64,000 nucleotides of DNA, taken from Dactylosporangium aurantiacum (GTDB lineage: Bacteria > Actinomycetota > Actinomycetes > Mycobacteriales > Micromonosporaceae). This document shows positions 45,165 to 53,616 of this stretch, one piece after another. Below the pieces are notes generated by a model. The model ran no database searches and was not told the DNA's origin. It was given only the letters and a program-made list of their open reading frames with translations. The stretch is taken from NCBI RefSeq assembly GCF_000716715.1, contig NZ_JNYJ01000052.1, positions 10,578 to 74,577 of the forward strand, in the 5' to 3' direction. A program made the translations under genes and the position numbers. The first letter of the stretch is position 1, and each line of letters begins with the position of its first letter.

Positions 45165-46391
45165 ATGCCCAGAACACGTCTGCCGGCCGCACTGGCCGGC
45201 AGCTGCGTCGCCATCGCGCTGACCCTGACCCCCATGCCGGCCGCCGCGGCGCACCGCCCGCAGGACGACGGCGGCAGCCTGGTCCTCGTCGGCGGCGGAC
45301 TGTCCGACGACAACGCCGCGGTCTACGACGACATCGTCCGCCTCGCCGGCGGACCCGGCCGGGCCCGGATCGGCATCGTCACCGCGGCGTCGTCCACCCC
45401 CGCCGAGGACCCCGACGCCGGTACACCGGACTGCAACAACAGCGTCTGCAACGGCGACTACTACGCGGCGCTGTTCCGCAGCCACGGCGCCCACGCCGAA
45501 TGGATCCCGATCGACGTGGACCACGTCAGCGCGGCCGACGACCCGGCGGTCGTCGCGCAGGTGCGGGGACTGACCGGCTTCTTCTTCGGCGGCGGTGACC
45601 AGTACCGGTACGTGACCACCATGCGCCGCCCGGGCGGCACGGACTCCGCGGTCCTCGCCGCGATCAGGGGCCGGCTGAACGCCGGCGCGGTCGTCGCCGG
45701 GACCAGCGCCGGCGCGCAGATCCAGGCCGGCGCCGACATGCTCACCGGCGGCGAGTCCTACGAAGGGCTGCGCGACGGCAGCGCACCCGGCTACTTCGAC
45801 GACGCGAGCGTCCTGGGCTACCTGCCCGAGGGCGGCTTCGGGTTCTTCCGCGCCGGGCTGCTCGACACCCACTTCTCCGCCCGCGGGCGGCAGGGCCGTT
45901 CCGTCAGGCTGGCCGCGGACACCGGCCACGAGCGGGTGTTCGGACTCGACGAGGACACCGCGCTGGAGGTCACCGGCGTCGGTACCCGCCGGGAGGCGAT
46001 GCGGGTGATCGGCGCCGGCGGCGTGCACGTGCTCGACCTGCGCCAGGCGCGGGTCGAGCGGCCCGGTCCCGGATGGGGCATCCGCGACGTGCGGTGGACC
46101 CGGCTCACCGCCGGCGACACCTACGACGCGGCCCACTGGCGGCCGTCCACCACCAAGCCGCGGGTGCGTGACGCCGGCGGGTGCCAGCCGGCCTCCTCCG
46201 ACGACGTGTTCGGCGAGGACGTGCTGTCCGGCCTCGCGCTGCGGCTGGTCGACGGGTGCCGGCTCGTCTCGGGTCGAACCCGCGAGACGGACCCGGCCTT
46301 CACCGTCGAGCTCACCAGGGGGCCGGGCTTCGCCGGCTTCCGGTCCGGTGCCGCCGTCAGCTACACCGGCGTGTGGCTGCGGATCCACTGA
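45165..46391 (+). CDS. secreted cyanophycinase-family (S51) peptidase
   Basis: 408 residues. Signal peptide to about residue 29 (ALAGSCVAIALTLTPMPAAA). Family blocks: LVLVGGGLSDDN, GIVTAASSTPAEDP, FFFGGGDQYRYV (139-150), and VVAGTSAGAQIQAGAD with the nucleophile Ser181. This is the normal S51 motif. Cyanophycinases cut multi-L-arginyl-poly-L-aspartate into beta-Asp-Arg dipeptides; secreted forms let bacteria use the polymer from outside. Substrate choice here is inferred from family only. Residues after 300 (HVLDLRQARVERPGPGWGI onward) continue the normal C-terminal part. It ends at a strong terminator. Confidence 0.9.
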   Translation: MPRTRLPAALAGSCVAIALTLTPMPAAAAHRPQDDGGSLVLVGGGLSDDNAAVYDDIVRLAGGPGRARIGIVTAASSTPAEDPDAGTPDCNNSVCNGDYYAALFRSHGAHAEWIPIDVDHVSAADDPAVVAQVRGLTGFFFGGGDQYRYVTTMRRPGGTDSAVLAAIRGRLNAGAVVAGTSAGAQIQAGADMLTGGESYEGLRDGSAPGYFDDASVLGYLPEGGFGFFRAGLLDTHFSARGRQGRSVRLAADTGHERVFGLDEDTALEVTGVGTRREAMRVIGAGGVHVLDLRQARVERPGPGWGIRDVRWTRLTAGDTYDAAHWRPSTTKPRVRDAGGCQPASSDDVFGEDVLSGLALRLVDGCRLVSGRTRETDPAFTVELTRGPGFAGFRSGAAVSYTGVWLRIH

Positions 46392-46398
46392 CACCACA

Positions 46399-46430
46399 AG
46401 GAAGGGGCCCCGCTCGCGGGGCCCCTTCCT
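46399..46430. terminator. bidirectional terminator hairpin
   Basis: Perfect 14-bp stem (46399-46412 and 46417-46430) with a CTCG loop, between the convergent S51 and M20 genes, 7 nt past the S51 stop. Confidence 0.85.
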
Positions 46431-46440
46431 CGTTGCGGTG

Positions 46441-47604
46441 CTACACCCCGTCGCGTGCCGCGGCGTCCACCAGCCCCGCCAGCAGCGCCACCCGGTCCGG
46501 TACGGAGGCCAGGTCGAGCCACTCGTCGCTGCTGTGGTCGTTGCCGCCGACCGGGCCGAGCCCGTCCAGCACGGCGAGCCCGGCGGCGGCGAGCAGGTTC
46601 GCGTCGGCGCAGCCGCCGGTCGCGGCGTCGCGGACCGGCACGCCGATCCCGGCCCCGACCTTGGCCGCCAGCTCCACCAGCCGCCCCGTCGCCGGCGAGC
46701 GTTCCCACGGCGGCGTGGGCGCGTGCACCGCCAGCTCGACGGTCACCCCGTCCACGAACGGCCGGCGGCTGAGCGCCTCGACGGCGGCGAGCGCCTCGTC
46801 GAACGCGCCGGTCCGGTCGGCGCGCAGGTCCACGACCAGGCGGGCCTGGTCGGCCACCACGTTCGCCCGCTGCCCGGCCTGCAGGACGCCGACGTTCACC
46901 GTCACCGACGGCCAGCGCCCGTTGAGCTCCTGCAGCGCGACGGTCAGCCGGGCGGCGGCCAGGGCGGCGTTGGCGCCGCGTTCCGGCTCGATCCCGGCGT
47001 GCGCGGCCCGGCCGCGCAGCAGCAGCTCCACGTCGGCGACGCCCTTGCGGGCGGAGACCAGGTCGCCGTTCTCCCGGGCGCACTCCAGGCACAGCGCGAC
47101 GTCGGTGTCGACGGCGAGCCGCCCGAGCAGCGACCGGCTGCCGACCGAGCCGATCTCCTCGTCGGGGGTGGCGAGCAGGGTCAGCTCACCGAACGCGGTG
47201 CGGCCGGTGTCCAGCAGGGTCTCGACCGCGCACAGGCCGGCCAGGACGCCGCCCTTGTCGTCGCACACGCCCGGCCCGAAGGCCTTCGTGCCGTCGACGC
47301 GGAACGGCCGGGCGGCGGCCGTCCCGGCGGCGAAGACGGTGTCCAGGTGCCCGGCGAGCAGGATCCGGCGGGTACCGGTGCCGCGGACCCGGGCCACGAC
47401 GGCATCGCCGAGCGGGGCCATGGCGGCGTCGTAGACCGGCACGAGCCGCGTCGCCAGTCCCGACTCGGTGCACCACGCCGCGAGGGTCGTCGCCACGTCG
47501 TGCAGGCCCGGCAGGTCGCGGGAGCCGGAGTCGATGTTCACCAGCCGGCCGAGACGCTCCACATAGGACGGGTGGCGCGCCGCGGCGGCGTCGCGGAGGC
47601 TCAC
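46441..47604 (-). CDS. M20-family metallopeptidase (carboxypeptidase G2-like)
   Basis: 387 residues. Zinc ligands: [10 protein letters not shown] (His, Asp), [12 protein letters not shown] (Asp), [10 protein letters not shown] (Glu pair with the catalytic base) and [13 protein letters not shown] near the C-terminus. The dimerisation insert is in the middle (about 180-290). The closest style is ArgE/DapE/CPG2, which release amino acids from peptides or N-acylated amino acids in the cytoplasm. Its start overlaps the ABC ATPase stop by ATGA, making it the last gene of the transporter operon. It therefore likely processes the compound taken up. Confidence 0.92.
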   Translation of the reverse strand: MSLRDAAAARHPSYVERLGRLVNIDSGSRDLPGLHDVATTLAAWCTESGLATRLVPVYDAAMAPLGDAVVARVRGTGTRRILLAGHLDTVFAAGTAAARPFRVDGTKAFGPGVCDDKGGVLAGLCAVETLLDTGRTAFGELTLLATPDEEIGSVGSRSLLGRLAVDTDVALCLECARENGDLVSARKGVADVELLLRGRAAHAGIEPERGANAALAAARLTVALQELNGRWPSVTVNVGVLQAGQRANVVADQARLVVDLRADRTGAFDEALAAVEALSRRPFVDGVTVELAVHAPTPPWERSPATGRLVELAAKVGAGIGVPVRDAATGGCADANLLAAAGLAVLDGLGPVGGNDHSSDEWLDLASVPDRVALLAGLVDAAARDGV

Positions 47605-48365
47605 AGCACCTTCGACAGGAACGCGCGGGTGCGTTCGTGCCGCGGGTTGCCCAGGACCTCGCTGGGGCTGCCGGCCTCGACGACGACCCCGTCGTCGAGG
47701 AACGCGACGGTGTCGGCGACCTCCCTGGCGAAGCCCATCTCGTGGGTCACCACCAGCATCGTCATGCCGTCGGCGGCGAGGCCGCGCATGACCTCCAGGA
47801 CGTCACCGACGAGCTCCGGGTCCAGCGCCGAGGTCGGCTCGTCGAAGAGCATGAGCTTCGGCCGCATCGCCAGCGCCCGGGCGATCGCGACCCGCTGCTG
47901 CTGGCCGCCGGACAGCTGCGCCGGGAACGCGGCGGCCTTGTCGGCCAGCCCGACCCGCTCCAGCAGTGCCAGGGCCCGTTCGCGGACCTCGTTCGCCGGC
48001 TCGCGCAGCACCCGCAGCGGCGCCTCGGTGATGTTCTGCAGCGCGGTCAGGTGCGGGAACAGGTTGAACCGCTGGAAGACCATGCCGATCTCGCGCCGCC
48101 GGGCGGCCACCTCGCGGGGGCGCAGCTCGAACAGGCGGTCGCCGCGTTGCACGTACCCGACGAGGGCACCGTCGACGCGGAGGCTGCCGCCGTCGACCGT
48201 CTCGAGGTGGTTGACGCAGCGCAGGAACGTGGACTTGCCGGAGCCGGACGGGCCGAGCAGGCAGCACACCTCACCCGGCGCGACCCGCAGGTCGATGCCG
48301 CGCAGCACCTCGTGGCCGCCGAACCGTTTCCGGACGCCTTCGGCGGAGACCATCGGCACGCTCAT
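47601..48365 (-). CDS. polar amino-acid ABC transporter ATP-binding protein
   Basis: 254 residues. Walker [20 protein letters not shown]-loop [17 protein letters not shown], signature [15 protein letters not shown], Walker [16 protein letters not shown]-loop [11 protein letters not shown]. This is the GlnQ/HisP class that energises uptake of polar amino acids or related compounds. The gene overlaps its neighbours on both sides by ATGA (permease before, M20 peptidase after), so the operon is tightly coupled. Confidence 0.95.
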   Translation of the reverse strand: MSVPMVSAEGVRKRFGGHEVLRGIDLRVAPGEVCCLLGPSGSGKSTFLRCVNHLETVDGGSLRVDGALVGYVQRGDRLFELRPREVAARRREIGMVFQRFNLFPHLTALQNITEAPLRVLREPANEVRERALALLERVGLADKAAAFPAQLSGGQQQRVAIARALAMRPKLMLFDEPTSALDPELVGDVLEVMRGLAADGMTMLVVTHEMGFAREVADTVAFLDDGVVVEAGSPSEVLGNPRHERTRAFLSKVL

Positions 48366-49213
48366 CGCAGACCACCTCTCGGACCGGCGAAGCCGCGGCC
48401 GAACCGCCGCTCCACGAAGAACTGGACCACCGACAGCGCGCTGACCAGCGCCAGGTACCACAGCGCCGCCACCACCAGCAGCGGGATCACCTTGTAGTTG
48501 TTGCCGTACACGCCCTGCACGACCGTCATCAGGTCGTGCCCGGCGATCACCGACACCAGCGCCGTGGACTTGAGCATGGTGATGGTCTCGTTGCCCATCG
48601 GCGGGATGATGACCCGCATCGCCTGGGGCAGCACGATGCGGCGCATGGTGAGCGCCGGGCTCATGCCGAGCGCGTGCGCCGCCTCGGTCTGGCCGCGGTC
48701 CACGGACATGATCCCGCTGCGCACGATCTCCGCCGCGTACGCCATCTCGTTGAGTGACAGCGCCAGGATCGCCGCCGTCGTGCCGGACACCACGACGCTC
48801 GTCGGCTGGTCGAACAGCGTCCCGGCGAACGGCACCGAGATGGTGATCCGCGGGAACAGCGCGCCGAGGAAACCCCAGAAGATGATCTGCACGAGCAGGG
48901 GAGTGCCGCGGAAGAACCAGATGAACGCCCAGGCGCCGCCGCGCAGCACCGGGTTGGCCGACAGTCGCAGCACGGCCAGGACGATCGCGCCGGCGGTGCC
49001 GAGCACCATCGCGACCGCGGTCAGCAGCAGGGTCACGCCGACGCCGCGCAGGACGTAGTCCTTGAACAGGTACTCGCCGATCGTGGCCGGTTCGAGGTTC
49101 GGGCTGTCCAGCAGCGCCCTGAAGAACAGCACGGCGATGACGACCAGCACGGCGGCGCCGGCCCATCGACCGTAGTGACGCACCGGCACGGCACGCACAG
49201 TGGTGGATTCCAT
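48362..49213 (-). CDS. polar amino-acid ABC transporter permease
   Basis: 283 residues with about five membrane helices. The EAA loop is [20 protein letters not shown] followed by [19 protein letters not shown], which contacts the ATPase. This is the HisM/GlnP class. The N-terminal 30 residues are an extra basic segment with one helix ([20 protein letters not shown]). It lies between the binding protein and the ATPase, with a large hairpin in the gap to the binding-protein gene. Confidence 0.95.
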   Translation of the reverse strand: MESTTVRAVPVRHYGRWAGAAVLVVIAVLFFRALLDSPNLEPATIGEYLFKDYVLRGVGVTLLLTAVAMVLGTAGAIVLAVLRLSANPVLRGGAWAFIWFFRGTPLLVQIIFWGFLGALFPRITISVPFAGTLFDQPTSVVVSGTTAAILALSLNEMAYAAEIVRSGIMSVDRGQTEAAHALGMSPALTMRRIVLPQAMRVIIPPMGNETITMLKSTALVSVIAGHDLMTVVQGVYGNNYKVIPLLVVAALWYLALVSALSVVQFFVERRFGRGFAGPRGGLR

Positions 49214-49241
49214 GGTGGGTTTCCTTCGTCGCGGAAGATGG

Positions 49242-49307
49242 CGCGATCGCCGGGTGCCGGCAACGGTCCGCCCTCTCCAGCAGACGGTGTGGCACCCGGC
49301 GATCGCG
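49242..49307 (-). promoter_or_regulatory. 17-bp inverted repeat between binding-protein and permease genes
   Basis: Perfect 17-bp arms (49242-49258 and 49291-49307) around a 32-nt spacer, inside the operon. Such stems after a binding-protein gene often protect its mRNA 3' end or cause partial termination, so that more binding protein than permease is made. Whether it terminates or stabilises cannot be read from sequence. Confidence 0.6.
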
Positions 49308-49364
49308 GGTCTCGGTGGGGTGCGCTCGGGGCGCCCCGGCGTTCAGCCCGTGGTCAGCCGGCCG

Positions 49365-50315
49365 TCAGTCGATGGCCTTGTCGACGGTGATCTGCTTGAG
49401 CGCGATCGGCTGCTGCTTCCAGTGCGCCAGGATCTTGCCGTAGGTGCCGTCGTCGACGAGCGACTGCAGCGCGGCCTGGTAGGCCTCGGCGAGGTCCTTG
49501 CGCGCCTTGAGGAAGCCGAAACCGTTGGGGGAGGCGAGCCAGCCGTTGGGCGCGGCCGGGTCCTCGACCAGCTCCGCCTTGCCGGCCAGCGACGCCGCCG
49601 TGTCGACGAGGTTGACCTTGGTGGCCGCGACCGCGTCGACGTTGCCGGCCAGCATCGCCTGCACGGCCTGCGGGTTCTCCGGGTACTCCTGCACGGTGAT
49701 GGCGCTGCCGCCGCAGCTGTCCTTGCTGTACGCCGCCAGGTGCTTGGCCTGGTTGCTGGCCTTCTGCACGGCGACCTTCCTGCCGCACAGCTCGGCGACG
49801 GTCTTCACGCCGCCCGGGTTGCCGGCCGGGACCAGGAAGCCGGTGCCCGACGCGGAGTAGTCGACGAACGTGGCGACCTGCTGGCGTTCCTTCTTGTCGG
49901 TGATGCCGCCGGCGATCGCGTCGTACTTGGCGGCCTGCAGACCCGGTACGAGACCGTCGAACGGCTGCTGGGAGAATTTCGCGGTGATGCCGAGCCGCGC
50001 CGACGCCGCGGTGAACAGGTCGTAGTCCAGGCCCTTGAACGCGTCGGTCTTGCCTTCGGCGACGAAGTCGATGAACGGCTGGTACGGGGCGTTGGTGGCA
50101 ACGGTGAGGCTGCCCTTGTCGCGGATGTCCTTCGGCAGCTTCGCCGCGACCGCGGCGTCGGTGCTCACGGTGCCGGCGCCCTCGACGGTCACGCTGACCG
50201 TCTTGGGCGTCGCGCCGCCGGCGCCGTCGCTGGTGCCGCCGTCGGACGCGCCGCAGCCGGCCGCCAGCGTCAGCCCGGCCGTCACCGCCGCAGCTGCCAG
50301 AAGTCTGATGCGCAT
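49365..50315 (-). CDS. polar amino-acid ABC transporter substrate-binding lipoprotein
   Basis: 316 residues. Signal peptide with lipobox LTLAAGC, so the protein is anchored as a lipoprotein. Then an SBP_bac_3 fold: SLTVATNAPYQPFIDFVAEG, LDYDLFTAASARLGITAKFS, VAAIxxx-type KVNLVDTAASLAGKAELVED, NGFGFLKARKDLAEAYQAA. It captures an amino acid or small peptide outside the membrane. The upstream region carries the perfect TGTAAC-N4-GTTACA dyad. It is the first gene of the four-gene operon that ends with the M20 peptidase. Confidence 0.95.
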   Translation of the reverse strand: MRIRLLAAAAVTAGLTLAAGCGASDGGTSDGAGGATPKTVSVTVEGAGTVSTDAAVAAKLPKDIRDKGSLTVATNAPYQPFIDFVAEGKTDAFKGLDYDLFTAASARLGITAKFSQQPFDGLVPGLQAAKYDAIAGGITDKKERQQVATFVDYSASGTGFLVPAGNPGGVKTVAELCGRKVAVQKASNQAKHLAAYSKDSCGGSAITVQEYPENPQAVQAMLAGNVDAVAATKVNLVDTAASLAGKAELVEDPAAPNGWLASPNGFGFLKARKDLAEAYQAALQSLVDDGTYGKILAHWKQQPIALKQITVDKAID

Positions 50316-50348
50316 GTGCGTGTCCTCCCGGATAGTGGTCTCCGAGAA

Positions 50349-50364
50349 TGTAACGCCTGTTACA
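50349..50364. promoter_or_regulatory. TGTAAC-GCCT-GTTACA dyad, candidate RpiR operator
   Basis: Perfect 6-4-6 inverted repeat 33 nt upstream of the binding-protein start codon. The same motif with one mismatch lies in the S51 divergent promoter (45047-45062) at almost the same distance from its start. Confidence 0.6.
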
Positions 50365-50412
50365 GATGATGTGAAGTTACGGTTTGATGTACCACGCTGT
50401 CGGTGCCGGTTC

Positions 50413-51222
50413 TCAGACCACCGTCCCACGCAGCAGCGACCGTCCGGAGTGCGCCGCGTTGCCGTCGTGCGGCTCGGCGGAGATGTCCAGGACGCGGTAG
50501 CTGGCCAGGTCGAGGCTCGCCGACACCGGGAAATCCTGGCCGCCGCTGCCGTCCATGACACCGAGGGCCTCCATGCGCAGCACGGGACCGTTGAGACTGG
50601 TGGCGTCCAGCAACCAGGCCTCGTAGTCGCCGTCGGACCGGCTGGGCATCCCGGTCGTGTGGACGTACAGGCGACGCTGTCCGCCGACGGTGCGCAGGCA
50701 GGCGTAACCGGTCACACCCGCGGCGACCCCGGGCAACGTCTCCAGGCGCACCTCGGCCACACCGGCGCACGGCGCCGCGGCGGACGGCGCGGTGGACCGC
50801 GGGATGACGACGATGACCGAGACCACCGCGGCGACGGCCGCCGCCGCGGCGACCGCGACCACGGTGGCGAGCCGGCCCGGCCCGCGCCGCCGGCCCGCGG
50901 GCGGCACCCGGCGGTGCGCCCGCTCGTCGAAGAGCCGCATGGCCGGCCGGTACGGCGGCGGGTCGGTGTGCAACCTGACCGGGGGCGGCGCGCCGCGGCC
51001 GGTCGCGCCCAGCTCGGCCTGGATGCGGTCCCAGACCCGCTGCGGCGGCGCGGGCAGGTCGCGCAGGCTCTGCGTGTGCCGGCCCTGCGCGGCGACGTGC
51101 CGCAGCCGGTCGATCTGCGCGCCGCAGCGCGCACAGTGCTCGAGATGGCCGGCTTCCTGCCGCGTGAGGGGCAGGTCATTGAGCGCGCGTTGGATCAGCC
51201 GGTCGCCGTCCAGATGTGGCAC
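50413..51222 (-). CDS. RskA-like anti-sigma factor with zinc-finger
   Basis: 269 residues. The N-terminal zinc-binding anti-sigma motif is HLEHCARCGAQ (HxxxCxxC pattern) in the first 40 residues, one membrane helix at about 117-140 (VVAVAAAAAVAAVVSVIVVI), then an external RskA-type domain with YEAWLLDATSLNGPVLRMEA and RVLDISAEPHDGN. It should hold the ECF sigma factor encoded upstream. The genes overlap by 47 nt. Regulated proteolysis at the membrane would release the sigma factor. Confidence 0.9.
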   Translation of the reverse strand: MPHLDGDRLIQRALNDLPLTRQEAGHLEHCARCGAQIDRLRHVAAQGRHTQSLRDLPAPPQRVWDRIQAELGATGRGAPPPVRLHTDPPPYRPAMRLFDERAHRRVPPAGRRRGPGRLATVVAVAAAAAVAAVVSVIVVIPRSTAPSAAAPCAGVAEVRLETLPGVAAGVTGYACLRTVGGQRRLYVHTTGMPSRSDGDYEAWLLDATSLNGPVLRMEALGVMDGSGGQDFPVSASLDLASYRVLDISAEPHDGNAAHSGRSLLRGTVV

Positions 51223-51811
51223 CGTCCACCTCCAATCGTTCGCGCAGGCGGGCCATGCCGCGCCGGAGGTGGCTCTTCACGGTCCCCAGCGGCAGCGCCG
51301 TGACCGCCGCGATCTGCGTGTGGGTCAGGTCGTCGTAGAACGCGAGCTGCAGGACCCGGCGCTGCTCGGCGGGTAACGCGGCCAGCTCGTCGGCCACCAC
51401 CAGCCGGTCCACCACCTGGTCCGCGGCCGCGTCGTCGGTGGTGGCGTCGCTGTGCCGCTGAGCGGACTCGACGGCGCGGCCGGCGCGGCCGGCGGCCCGC
51501 AGCTGGTCGACGACCTTGCGCCGGGTGATGGCGAGCAGCCAGCCCAGGAGCGTGCCGCGGGCCGGGTCGAATCCGGCGCGGCCCTGCCACGCGGCGATGA
51601 ACGTGGCCTGGGTGACGTCCTCGACGTCGGCGGTGGCGGTCAGGGTCCGCCCGGCGAGGTGGTACACCGCCGGCGCGTACCGCCGGTAGACCAGACCGAG
51701 CACGTCCTCGCCGCGGCAGAACGCCGCCGCGAGCGCATCGTCGGGACGCGCCGGCCCGGGGCCGGTGCCCGGGTCGGCGGAGATCACCGCCAGTGCCGCC
51801 GGTGCTGCCAT
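51176..51811 (-). CDS. ECF RNA polymerase sigma factor (SigK-like)
   Basis: 211 residues from the ATG at 51811 (GGAGGTGG upstream). Region 2: LGLVYRRYAPAVYHLAGRTL and DVEDVTQATFIAAWQGRAGF. Region 4: LPAEQRRVLQLAFYDDLTHT with the HTH IAAVTALPLGTVKSHLRRG. Paired with the overlapping RskA-like anti-sigma. The sortase operon starts 57 bp downstream on the same strand order and may be part of its regulon. Confidence 0.93.
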   Translation of the reverse strand: MAAPAALAVISADPGTGPGPARPDDALAAAFCRGEDVLGLVYRRYAPAVYHLAGRTLTATADVEDVTQATFIAAWQGRAGFDPARGTLLGWLLAITRRKVVDQLRAAGRAGRAVESAQRHSDATTDDAAADQVVDRLVVADELAALPAEQRRVLQLAFYDDLTHTQIAAVTALPLGTVKSHLRRGMARLRERLEVDGATSGRRPADPTRAQ

Positions 51812-51867
51812 CGTCGTGCCACCTCCAGACGGTAACGCACAGTTGCCAGGACCGAGGACGAGTCGGG

Positions 51868-52572
51868 TCACCCCGCGGGCTGCGCGGTGATGACGACGTT
51901 GTCGCGGTAGTGCCGGGTGGCGGCGTCGAACGGGCCGCCGCACGTGATCAGGGTCAGCCGCGGGGCGCCGTCGCGGGCGAAGTACCGCTCCAGCGGGATC
52001 TTCGCCTTCGGGTACACCTCCCGCGCCACCACCGTGAACCGCCGGACGGCGCCGTCACTGCCGGTGACCGTCACCGCGTCGCCGGGGCCGAGGTCCCGCA
52101 GCCGGAAGAACGCCCCGCCGCCCTCGCGGGCGCTGTCGACGTGCCCGGCGATGACGATGGACCCCGCCGTCGCGTTCACGCCGGGCCCGTACCGGTACCA
52201 GCCGACCACGTCGACGCTCGGCGGGACCGCGAAGTCGCCGGTGCGCTCGTCGATGCCGACCGCGTCCACCCGAGCGGACAACCCGAGCTTGCTGATCTGC
52301 AGCCGGGCCGGCGCAACGACCGCCGGCGCCGGCGGCAGCGCCCCGGCGACGGTCGGCACCGCGTCGCCCGCCGGGGCCGGCGTCGCCGGGGACGCCAGCG
52401 CCGCCGCCGTCGAGCCGCCGACGGACGGCTTCGGCTGCTCGGCACACGCGGTGACCCCGGCGGCGGTGAGCACGACGACACCGGCGGCGACGCCGGCCCA
52501 GCCCGCCAGCCGCCGGGGCCGTGCCCCCGCAGCAGGCTGCGGGGGCAGGCCGTCAGGCCGCGGCGAGGACAT
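51868..52572 (-). CDS. class F sortase
   Basis: 234 residues. An N-terminal membrane helix (LAGWAGVAAGVVVLTAAGVT) is followed by a Pro/Ala-rich stalk and the sortase domain. The catalytic set is His in SIVIAGHVDSA, Cys in RLTLITCGG, and Arg in TRHYRDNVVI. Sortases join sorting-signal proteins to the peptidoglycan or process them. The gene overlaps the stop of the DUF4397 protein by one base (TGATG), so the two are co-translated and that protein is the natural substrate candidate. Confidence 0.93.
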   Translation of the reverse strand: MSSPRPDGLPPQPAAGARPRRLAGWAGVAAGVVVLTAAGVTACAEQPKPSVGGSTAAALASPATPAPAGDAVPTVAGALPPAPAVVAPARLQISKLGLSARVDAVGIDERTGDFAVPPSVDVVGWYRYGPGVNATAGSIVIAGHVDSAREGGGAFFRLRDLGPGDAVTVTGSDGAVRRFTVVAREVYPKAKIPLERYFARDGAPRLTLITCGGPFDAATRHYRDNVVITAQPAG

Positions 52573-53420
52573 CAGCCCTGCGCCCGGGCGTTGCCGCGGG
52601 TGCGGTACAGCACGAACCCGCCGGCGAGCAGCAGCAGCAGACCGGCGGCGCCGGCGGCGTACACCCAACCGGCCGGGCCCTGGTCGGCGTTGCCGCCGTC
52701 ACCGGACGGGACACCACCCGGGGTGCCGTGCAGGCCGCTGATCGTCTGGGCCACCACACCGAGGGTCTTGCCCTCCGCGGAGCCGACCGCGTACACGATC
52801 GTCGCGGTGCCCTCCGCCAGGTTCAGGTTCGCGGCGGGGATGGCGACCGTGGTCGTGCCGGCGAGCACCACGTCGGCGCTGACGGTCCCGGCCGCCAGGT
52901 CGGCCTTGGCCTCGTTGGGGTTGGTGAGGTTCTTGAACACGGGCTGGCCGCCGGCGCGGACGTCGACCGCGGGCGCGGCGGCGGTGTGCCGCACGATCAG
53001 GCGGGCCTTGCCCGGGCCGAGCTTCGCGGTGTCGTTGACGAACGGGGTGAGGGTCGGCTTGCCGTCCGCGGTCAGGTGCGCGACCAGGCTGATGTTCGCG
53101 TCGGCCGGCACCGCGGCCTGGTCGACCTTGATGATCGGGCTGGACACCGGGTCGCCGGGCTTGACGATGACGATGTCGTACTTGCCCGCCGGCAGGTCCA
53201 GCGGCCCGGCGACGGTGGAGGGCTGGAAGTTGTCCAGGGTCTTCTTGCCGTTGACGTACACGTCGACCGGCTGGCCGGAGATGCCGTGCACGACCGAGAC
53301 CTTGCTCGGCCCGGCGGCGTACGCGGGCTCGGCGACCAGGGTGACACCGGCGGTGACACCGGCGAGCGCCAGCGCGGCGAACGCCGCGGCGGACCGGCGC
53401 ATTGACAGGCGGGTAAGCAT
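52572..53420 (-). CDS. secreted DUF4397 surface protein
   Basis: 282 residues from the ATG at 53420 (GGAGGG upstream). Signal peptide to about residue 34, two DUF4397 beta-sandwich repeats (KVSVVHGISGQPVDVYVNGK and RLIVRHTAAAPAVDVRAGG), a Gly-rich spacer, a C-terminal membrane helix (AAGAAGLLLLLAGGFVLY) and a basic tail. The C-terminal plan is that of a sortase substrate, but I see no LPXTG-like motif before the helix; the spacer reads GGNADQGPAGW. It is the first gene of the operon with sortase F. Confidence 0.9.
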   Translation of the reverse strand: MLTRLSMRRSAAAFAALALAGVTAGVTLVAEPAYAAGPSKVSVVHGISGQPVDVYVNGKKTLDNFQPSTVAGPLDLPAGKYDIVIVKPGDPVSSPIIKVDQAAVPADANISLVAHLTADGKPTLTPFVNDTAKLGPGKARLIVRHTAAAPAVDVRAGGQPVFKNLTNPNEAKADLAAGTVSADVVLAGTTTVAIPAANLNLAEGTATIVYAVGSAEGKTLGVVAQTISGLHGTPGGVPSGDGGNADQGPAGWVYAAGAAGLLLLLAGGFVLYRTRGNARAQG

Positions 53421-53539
53421 GGGTCGGACCCTCCGAAGACTGTGGGTGGTGCGAACGTCAGAGGGTTCGCGAGCCCAGCCTCCGGTGGATGCCGCCGATG
53501 GAACATGCCACAACCTGCAACCGCGGGGGCCTTCCAGAG

Positions 53540-53555
53540 CGAACACTGGTGTTCG
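53540..53555. promoter_or_regulatory. CGAACAC-TG-GTGTTCG dyad upstream of the DUF4397/sortase operon
   Basis: Inverted repeat with 7-bp arms and a 2-bp centre, about 120 bp upstream of the operon start. The outer CGAAC/GTTCG resembles a LexA box, but the spacing is two bases longer than the actinobacterial SOS consensus, so I treat it as an unassigned operator. Confidence 0.4.
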
Positions 53556-53565
53556 GAAACGGCAC

Positions 53566-53599
53566 GCGGGTGGTGCGGCCGGCCGGCCGCACCACCCGC
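53566..53599. terminator. terminator hairpin (34-bp perfect palindrome)
   Basis: Perfect 15-bp stem with a GGCC centre that is itself palindromic, 17 nt after the stop of the minus-strand trefoil protein gene. Confidence 0.75.
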
Positions 53600-53616
53600 C
53601 CGCGGGCCTGCCGGAG

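Noticed and set aside
53540..53555. Possible LexA (SOS) box CGAACACTGGTGTTCG
   Set aside because: The arms CGAAC/GTTCG fit, but the spacer is six bases instead of four, and the downstream genes have no SOS role.
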